From Opitutaceae bacterium (lineage in GTDB: Bacteria; Verrucomicrobiota; Verrucomicrobiia; Opitutales; Opitutaceae), in assembly GCA_020847775.1 (NCBI GenBank), contig JADLBI010000307.1, forward strand, positions 1 to 9,469: a DNA stretch of 9,469 nucleotides. The letters run 5' to 3'. Within the stretch, counting starts at the first letter, position 1; the number at the start of each line of letters is the position of its first letter. The notes under the pieces are model-generated. The model was given only the letters and a program-made list of their open reading frames with translations, was not told the origin of the DNA and ran no database searches. Made by a program: the position numbers and the translations under genes. Shown here piece by piece: positions 5,071-9,469 of the stretch.

Positions 5071-6051
5071 TCAGGGGTCGAGAGCTGCGCGCATCCGCGC
5101 GAGTTGATCGAGGGTCGCTTGCGGCAGGTGGCCTTCCTGATAGATGCCGACGTTGAGCGTGACGCCGCCGCCGACGGCGAGGCACTGGCGCACGAAGGAA
5201 AATAGATCGGCGTCGGAGAAGCGGGGTGGCGGCATCGGGCCCTCAGCGGGATGGTTGTAGCCCCACAGACAATCGATCGGCAGCAGCCCATGCCATTGGC
5301 AAGTGGTGCCGGGCACGAAACGGTCGGTGGGCAGCACGTAGGTGGCCTCGACTTCGGCGGGATTGCCGCACTGGATGCGGTCGCCTTTGAGATACCAGAT
5401 TTCGCCGGAGAGATAATCCTGCAAGGGCGAGAACGGTAGCTCCAGGTTGCAGCAATACGAACCGTCGTTGAACGCGATGGCCGCATCCGGGTTGCCGGCG
5501 CGCGACGCATCGCACCACCAGTCCCAAGCGCGCATGGGTTGACGCGACGTTTTCCAATTGTAACAGCCGTCATACCACCAGCCGTGGAGCAAGGGCCCGA
5601 GGCGCACCGCGTATTCGCGGATGAAGGCCGTGTAACGGTGCTCGAATTCACATTGATCTGCGGGGTTCCAAGCGAAGGGTTGATGCAACGCGACCGGGGC
5701 GTTGATCTCCGACGGCAGATAGGCGATGAACCGTTTGCCGAGGCGATTGACGCCTTGGGCGATTTCCAAGATGAGATCCCGCCGCGAGCCGTGTCCCGGC
5801 CCGGCGAGGCGATCCAGCACGGAGTTGGGACTGCAATAATACGCCGAGTTTTGCCCGATGGTGAAGATGAGCCAATCTGCGCCGGACGCGGCAAATTGTT
5901 CGAGGAAGCGCGGGACGTTGAACGCGTCCACCGCGGCGTTCAGGTCATTGAGATACTCGCCCGACTCACGGGCCGGCCCCGGAGGAATCCAGTGCACCAT
6001 GAGCCCCCAGTGACCTGGCATCCATGCCGCCCGATGTGATGAAATGTTCAT
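5071..6051 (-). CDS. GH29-like (alpha-L-fucosidase-related) glycosidase, catalytic domain only
   Basis: A 326-residue protein whose features recall GH29 alpha-L-fucosidases: HWGLMVHW (14-21) near the N-terminus, matching the family's FGxFxHWG strand; RRDLILEIAQGVNRLGKRFIAYL (90-112), matching the RRDLV...GLKFGxYxS region; WWYDG (158-162), where D161 occupies the nucleophile position; and GGGVTLNVGIYQEGHLP (294-310), matching the GNLLLNIGPxxDG segment at the end of the barrel. It is shorter than typical GH29 enzymes (about 430 residues or more) and lacks the C-terminal beta-sandwich. No signal peptide is seen, so it is probably cytoplasmic. The general acid cannot be assigned by eye. It converges on the isomerase gene with a 3-base gap and diverges from the helicase gene. 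Together with the GH20 gene it supports an amino-sugar/fucose-type oligosaccharide theme. Family membership is a distant-similarity call, and fucosidase activity is unproven. Confidence 0.68.
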   Translation of the reverse strand: MNISSHRAAWMPGHWGLMVHWIPPGPARESGEYLNDLNAAVDAFNVPRFLEQFAASGADWLIFTIGQNSAYYCSPNSVLDRLAGPGHGSRRDLILEIAQGVNRLGKRFIAYLPSEINAPVALHQPFAWNPADQCEFEHRYTAFIREYAVRLGPLLHGWWYDGCYNWKTSRQPMRAWDWWCDASRAGNPDAAIAFNDGSYCCNLELPFSPLQDYLSGEIWYLKGDRIQCGNPAEVEATYVLPTDRFVPGTTCQWHGLLPIDCLWGYNHPAEGPMPPPRFSDADLFSFVRQCLAVGGGVTLNVGIYQEGHLPQATLDQLARMRAALDP

Positions 6052-6110
6052 GCTACGCGAACCAATGAGATTGATTTAGCCCACCCGCTGTCGAGCAGGA
6101 ACGCAACAAA

Positions 6111-6123
6111 TGCCGTATCGGCA
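6111..6123. promoter_or_regulatory. Short palindrome TGCCG-TAT-CGGCA in divergent spacer
   Basis: Perfect 5-bp arms around a 3-base centre lie 53 bases upstream of the helicase start and 60 bases upstream of the GH29-like start. It could be an operator for either gene. The rest of the 124-base spacer shows no promoter that I can defend. Confidence 0.3.
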
Positions 6124-6175
6124 ATGCCTCGCACAATGTTCTCCCTTTTTGCGGGCGGCGTGAATCCGGTGGCGC

Positions 6176-7852
6176 ATGGAAAAACGCCGTTTCACCGAAC
6201 TCGGGCTCTCGCCTGAAATCCTCAAGGCCGTCGATAAGATGGGTTTTGAGGAGGCCTCGCCCATCCAGACCGCGGTGATTCCCTTGTTGCTGGCAGGGCG
6301 CGATGTGGTGGGGCAGTCCGCCACCGGATCAGGCAAGACCGCGGCGTTCGCGATTCCCGCGATTGAGCGCATCAACCCGGCCGATAAAAGCGTGCAGGCG
6401 CTGATTCTGTGTCCCACACGAGAACTCGCGGTGCAGGTGGCCGAGGAGGTCGCCAAGCTCGCGTCGTTCAAGCGCGGCGTGCTCGAAGTGCCGATCTACG
6501 GCGGGCAATCCTACGAACGCCAATTTCGCGCGCTCAAAGCGGGCGCGCAGATCGTGATCGGCACACCGGGCCGCGTGATGGACTTGATGGAGCGCGGCGC
6601 ATTGCGTTTGGACGATTTGAAACTCGTGGCGCTTGACGAGGCCGACCGGATGCTCGACATGGGTTTCCGCGACGATATCGCGCACATTCTCAGTCTCGTG
6701 CCCGAGCAGCGCCAACTGTTGTTCTTCTCCGCGACGATGCCGCGCGAGATCAAAGACCTGATCAATCGCTTCACGCGCGATCCGGCGTGGGTGAAAATAG
6801 AGGCGCAGGCGCAAAACGCGCCGCAGGTGGAGCAGATCTATTTTGAGGTGGACCGCCGCTCCAAACTGGAGGCGCTCACCCGCCTCATTGACGTGAACGA
6901 CTTCCGCTATGGCATCATCTTTTGCAGCACCAAGGTGATGGTGGACGAGCTTGACGAGCACCTGCACGCGCGTGGTTACGCGGTGGACCGGTTGCACGGC
7001 GATATTTCGCAGGCGCAGCGCAATCGCGTGATGGAGAAGTTTCGCCGCCGTGGCTTCGAGTTTCTCATCGCGACCGACGTGGCCGCCCGCGGGCTGGATG
7101 TGGACGACCTTGAGGTCGTGTTCAATTACGACCTGCCGAACGACGCGGAGGACTACACGCACCGCATCGGTCGCACGGGCCGGGCGGGCAAGTCTGGACG
7201 TGCCTTCACTTTCGTCTCCGGGCGCGAGCTCTACAAACTTCAAAGCATGGTGCGTTACGCGAAGCTCAACATCCGCCGTGAACGCATCCCCTCGCTCGAC
7301 GAGGTGGAGGAGGCGCGCACCAACGTGTTCTTCGAAAAAATCCGCGCGACGCTTGATGCGCGCGAGTTTAAGCCGCGCGACCGTATGATCGACCGGCTGC
7401 TTGACCAGGGCTACGCCAGCACTGACATCTGCTCGGCACTAATTCATCTGCTGCAGGGTGGCAGCAGCGCGGCTGAACCGCCGGCCAAGGAGGTTGAATC
7501 GAAAGTCGCCCGGGTTGATTCATCAAGCTATTCGTCGTCGGAGGCAGACGAACCGCCGCCCCAGAAAAAAACTAAATACGAGCGGCCTGCGCGCACCGGC
7601 AACGAAACCGGCATGGTGACACTGTTTTTCAATGTCGGACGCAAGCAGCTCATCACCCCGGCGGACATCGTGGGCAAGATCGCGGGCGTCACGCGTCTCC
7701 CGGCGAGTGTGGTCGGCGCCATTGATCTGCGCCAGCGTCACGCTCTGGTGGATGTCGCTGCCGAGCATGCGCCGTTGATCATGCAGAAGCTCGGTGGCAT
7801 CCGCGTGAAAGGTCAGGCCTTGGAAGTGAAGATTGCGACCGGAGAGGAGTGA
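6176..7852 (+). CDS. DEAD-box ATP-dependent RNA helicase with DbpA RNA-binding domain
   Basis: A 558-residue DEAD-box helicase that remodels RNA, likely in ribosome assembly or RNA decay. The first RecA domain carries the Q motif (F6 and SPIQ, 28-31), Walker A SATGSGKT (48-55), PTREL (80-84), GTPGR (129-133), DEAD (154-157) and SAT (185-187). The second carries FCSTK (249-253), DVAARGLD (301-308) and HRIGRTGR (329-336). A dimerisation-like segment (~370-428) is followed by a low-complexity Ser/Glu/Lys linker (~429-478) and a DbpA-type RNA-binding domain (479-~554, MVTLFFNVGRK to ALEVKIA), which in DbpA/YxiN proteins binds a 23S rRNA hairpin. All motifs are intact. The name dbpA is suggestive but left unassigned, because CsdA/DeaD proteins can carry related tails. 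There is no Shine-Dalgarno sequence at the ATG. A REP-type element begins ten bases after the stop codon. Confidence 0.96.
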   Translation: MEKRRFTELGLSPEILKAVDKMGFEEASPIQTAVIPLLLAGRDVVGQSATGSGKTAAFAIPAIERINPADKSVQALILCPTRELAVQVAEEVAKLASFKRGVLEVPIYGGQSYERQFRALKAGAQIVIGTPGRVMDLMERGALRLDDLKLVALDEADRMLDMGFRDDIAHILSLVPEQRQLLFFSATMPREIKDLINRFTRDPAWVKIEAQAQNAPQVEQIYFEVDRRSKLEALTRLIDVNDFRYGIIFCSTKVMVDELDEHLHARGYAVDRLHGDISQAQRNRVMEKFRRRGFEFLIATDVAARGLDVDDLEVVFNYDLPNDAEDYTHRIGRTGRAGKSGRAFTFVSGRELYKLQSMVRYAKLNIRRERIPSLDEVEEARTNVFFEKIRATLDAREFKPRDRMIDRLLDQGYASTDICSALIHLLQGGSSAAEPPAKEVESKVARVDSSSYSSSEADEPPPQKKTKYERPARTGNETGMVTLFFNVGRKQLITPADIVGKIAGVTRLPASVVGAIDLRQRHALVDVAAEHAPLIMQKLGGIRVKGQALEVKIATGEE

Positions 7853-7861
7853 GGGACTGAA

Positions 7862-7939
7862 ATGTAGGGCGGGGTCGCCGCACCCCGCCTTGACAAAGTA
7901 AACACAGGTGAAGGCGGGTTCAGCGAACCCGCCCTACAT
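7862..7939. repeat. REP / inverted-REP pair (BIME-like) with GTAG feet
   Basis: The 78-bp element has perfect 12-bp terminal inverted repeats, ATGTAGGGCGGG (7862-7873) and its complement (7928-7939). Each half folds separately: GGCGGGGT/ACCCCGCC with a 6-base loop (7868-7889) and GGCGGGTTC/GAACCCGCC with a 3-base loop (7913-7933). Each hairpin is preceded, in its own orientation, by the tetranucleotide GTAG, which is characteristic of REP sequences mobilised by REP-associated tyrosine transposases (RAYTs). It lies just behind the helicase stop codon, where such elements often stabilise 3' ends or block read-through. No RAYT gene is in the window. Confidence 0.85.
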
Positions 7940-7968
7940 CCCGCAACGCAATCGTCACGGGCGCGACC

Positions 7969-7998
7969 TTGACAGCCCCGCAGGCGCGTCGTTATTGC
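7969..7998 (+). promoter_or_regulatory. Candidate sigma70-type promoter for HNH gene
   Basis: TTGACA (7969-7974) is a consensus -35 box. After 18 bases TATTGC (7993-7998) is a weak -10. The predicted start of transcription falls about five bases before the ATG at 8010, so the message would be nearly leaderless. The geometry resembles the candidate ahead of the HPS-like gene. Confidence 0.35.
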
Positions 7999-8009
7999 GA
8001 TGGCCCCGT

Positions 8010-8627
8010 ATGGACGCTGTGCTCGATCAACCCGTGTTGGTTTTGAACCGCCTCTGGCAGGCCGTGAACATCATCGGCGCGCGCCGCGCCTTTGCCATCC
8101 TCGCCCGGGGACACGCGCAGGTCGTCCACCACAAGGCCGACGATTTCCACACCTTCGGCTTGCTCGACTGGATTCATTTTTCGACGCACAACCCGCCGAT
8201 CGAGGAGATGGAAACCGTGCGCACGCCGACGCGCACGATCCGGCTGCCGCGCGTGATCTTGCTCACGTTTTTCGACCGACTGCCGTGCAAGGAGCTGAAG
8301 CTCACGCGCAACAACGTCTTTGAGCGCGACAAGAACACCTGCCAGTATTGCGCCAAGGTGCTGCCGCGCGACGCGCTCAACCTTGACCATGTTATCCCGC
8401 GCGATTTTGGCGGCAAAACGACCTGGGAGAACATCGTCTGCTCTTGCATCAAGTGCAATTCGCGCAAGGCGAACCGGCTGCCCCACCAGGCGGGTATGCG
8501 CCTCATCCGCAAGCCCGTGCGGCCGAAGTGGCGCCCGGTGATCTCATTGGTTCTCGGGCACCAGCACCGCGAGATGTGGAAGGACTTCCTCGACGTGGCG
8601 TATTGGAACGTCGAACTGGAAGAGTGA
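8010..8627 (+). CDS. HNH endonuclease family protein
   Basis: A 205-residue protein with a C-terminal HNH nuclease domain of the beta-beta-alpha-metal type. Zinc-knuckle cysteines C111-x-x-C114 (CQYC) and C146-x-x-C149 (CIKC) bracket the catalytic core LDHVIPRDFGG (125-135), with H127 as general base, then WEN (139-141) and CN (149-150) supplying the N-x-N positions. The N-terminal ~100 residues (VLVLNRLWQAVNIIGARRAF...) form the conserved lead-in of this small stand-alone family, which is common in diverse bacteria. From memory it is not tied to a restriction system. The start at 8010 (MDAVLDQPVLVLNR) fits this lead-in. An upstream in-frame GTG at 7908 would read through the REP element and is rejected. 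There is no partner methylase or toxin-type context; a terminator-like hairpin begins right after the stop codon. The physiological role is unknown. Confidence 0.9.
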   Translation: MDAVLDQPVLVLNRLWQAVNIIGARRAFAILARGHAQVVHHKADDFHTFGLLDWIHFSTHNPPIEEMETVRTPTRTIRLPRVILLTFFDRLPCKELKLTRNNVFERDKNTCQYCAKVLPRDALNLDHVIPRDFGGKTTWENIVCSCIKCNSRKANRLPHQAGMRLIRKPVRPKWRPVISLVLGHQHREMWKDFLDVAYWNVELEE

Positions 8628-8657
8628 GCCGTGCGGTTAACCCATCGCGCGGCTTTT
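8628..8657 (+). terminator. Probable Rho-independent terminator after HNH gene
   Basis: The stem GCCGTGCG (8628-8635) pairs with CGCGCGGC (8646-8653) through eight pairs, one of them a G-U wobble, across a 10-base loop. TTTT (8654-8657) follows. It starts immediately after the stop codon. The T-run is short, so efficiency is uncertain. Confidence 0.6.
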
Positions 8658-8661
8658 GAGT

Positions 8662-8680
8662 TGTAGGCGGGCTCCCCCGT
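8662..8680 (+). repeat. Possible degenerate REP half-element
   Basis: TGTAGGCGGG (8662-8671) equals the foot and stem start of the REP at 7862 (TGTAGGGCGGG) minus one G. It is followed by CTCCCCCGT, which only partly re-forms the stem. It could be a decayed single REP or chance. Confidence 0.3.
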
Positions 8681-8703
8681 GTGCTTGCTGGCGCGGCCTT
8701 CTT

Positions 8704-9469
8704 ATGAGCTCTCGCAAATTCCGTGTTGGCATCATTGGCGGCGGCGGCATCGCCCAAGCTGTCCATATCCCAGGTTGGCTAAACCTCCCTGAAGTTGAGA
8801 TCGTCGGCGTGGCCGATGTCTCCGAAACCACGGCGAAAAAGGCCGCCGCTGTCGCGGGTGCGACGCGTGTGTTCACCGACTTTCGCGAGTTGGTGAAACT
8901 CGACCTTGACGCGGTGGACATTTGCACGCCGAACAAGGTGCACACCCCGGCCGTGCTGGCCGCACTCGAAGCCGGCAAGCATGTGATCTGCGAAAAGCCG
9001 CTCGCCGTGACTACGGCGGAGGTCCGCCAAATGGGCGCGATGGCTGACGCTCGGAAACTCAAGCTGATGACCGCCCAGCAGCAACGCTTCACCGCCACGG
9101 GGATCGCGGCCAAGGCGTGGGTGGACGGCGGAAATCTGGGCGCGGCTTATCACGCCCGTGTGCGCGCGATGAGGCGCGCATTATTGCCGCCCGCACCGGG
9201 GTTCATCGATGCGCAGCTTTCCGGCGGCGGCCCATGCATGGACATTGGTGTGCATGCGCTTGATCTGTGCATGTGGCTGATGGGCTTTCCCAAGCCGGTG
9301 CGCGTGTCGGGCTCGGCCAGGACGGTGTTCGCCAAGGGTCACACGATGCCCAATTTTTGGGGCGAATGGGACCGTGAACGATACTCCGTCGAGGATTTTG
9401 CCACCGGCTTTGTCCACTTCGACAACGGCGCGACCATGATGCTCGAAGCGGCTTGGATGTGCCATCAAG
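8704..9469 (+). CDS. Gfo/Idh/MocA-family oxidoreductase, N-terminal 255 residues (runs off window)
   Basis: An NAD(P)-dependent sugar oxidoreductase of the glucose-fructose oxidoreductase / inositol dehydrogenase family. The N-terminal Rossmann domain reads VGIIGGGGIAQAVHIPG (8-24), with ADVS (37-40) after the second strand. CTPNKVHTPAVLAALEAGKHVICEKPL (74-100) contains the family hallmark EKP, K98 being a conserved catalytic lysine. The C-terminal alpha/beta domain begins at about 125 and shows GGGPCMDIGVHALDLCMW (174-191), where D180 and H184 are the usual catalytic pair. Residue 255 is the last complete codon, so roughly a third of the protein is missing. The ATG at 8704 gives a start that fits the family exactly. 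No Shine-Dalgarno sequence is present and a likely terminator separates it from the HNH gene, so it should have its own promoter. The substrate is unknown. It may belong to a further sugar locus to the right. Confidence 0.93.
   Translation, partial: MSSRKFRVGIIGGGGIAQAVHIPGWLNLPEVEIVGVADVSETTAKKAAAVAGATRVFTDFRELVKLDLDAVDICTPNKVHTPAVLAALEAGKHVICEKPLAVTTAEVRQMGAMADARKLKLMTAQQQRFTATGIAAKAWVDGGNLGAAYHARVRAMRRALLPPAPGFIDAQLSGGGPCMDIGVHALDLCMWLMGFPKPVRVSGSARTVFAKGHTMPNFWGEWDRERYSVEDFATGFVHFDNGATMMLEAAWMCHQ

Noticed and set aside
6329..7243. 304-codon open frame on the minus strand
   Set aside because: It is antisense to the conserved helicase motifs; His/Arg/Val-rich without any domain.
7908..8009. 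GTG at 7908 as the HNH start
   Set aside because: The extra 34 residues would be encoded by half of the REP element. The ATG at 8010 opens directly into the conserved N-terminal region.
8010..8627. HNH gene as part of a defence or toxin system
   Set aside because: There is no methylase, restriction subunit, immunity protein or phage gene beside it. It looks like the widespread stand-alone family.

Overview
The window looks like a stretch of chromosome from a GC-rich bacterium, most plausibly Verrucomicrobiota (Opitutaceae-like). This placement is an inference. It rests on the carbohydrate-degrading gene content (GH20, GH29-like, several sugar oxidoreductases), the absence of Shine-Dalgarno sequences ahead of all eight visible start codons plus the edge gene, and intergenic spaces filled with ~10-bp-periodic CCACGAAT/CCACAGAT-type repeats, which I recall from that group. 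No database search was possible.

Layout. On the left edge a GH20 beta-N-acetylhexosaminidase (minus strand, C-terminus outside the window) diverges from a plus-strand sugar-metabolism cluster. That cluster is an HPS/KGPDC-family (OMP-decarboxylase superfamily) lyase, then a medium-chain dehydrogenase one base later, a 499-bp repeat island, an SDR dehydrogenase, a 144-bp gap with two more repeats, and a TIM-barrel sugar isomerase/epimerase. A minus-strand GH29-like hydrolase meets the isomerase tail to tail with 3 bp between them. A divergent 124-bp gap then leads to a housekeeping-type block: a DEAD-box RNA helicase with a DbpA RNA-binding domain, a REP/inverted-REP element with GTAG feet, an HNH endonuclease with a likely terminator behind it, and a Gfo/Idh/MocA oxidoreductase that runs off the right edge.

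How the genes may work together. The left two thirds read as an intracellular catabolic locus for amino-sugar- or deoxy-sugar-containing oligosaccharides. Two glycosidases without visible export signals would release monosaccharides, and two dehydrogenases, an isomerase/epimerase and an aldolase/decarboxylase-type lyase would process them. No transporter, sugar kinase, 6-phospho-3-hexuloisomerase or regulator lies in the window, so the substrate is not determined.

Most worth a second look: the MDR dehydrogenase has lost all four structural-zinc cysteines and the catalytic-zinc histidine; the HPS-like lyase lacks its usual partners; nested, helically phased inverted repeats fill the gap inside the cluster and bracket the SDR gene; and two unrelated REP-pair elements share one architecture. 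I did not find a clear-cut new defence or mobile system.
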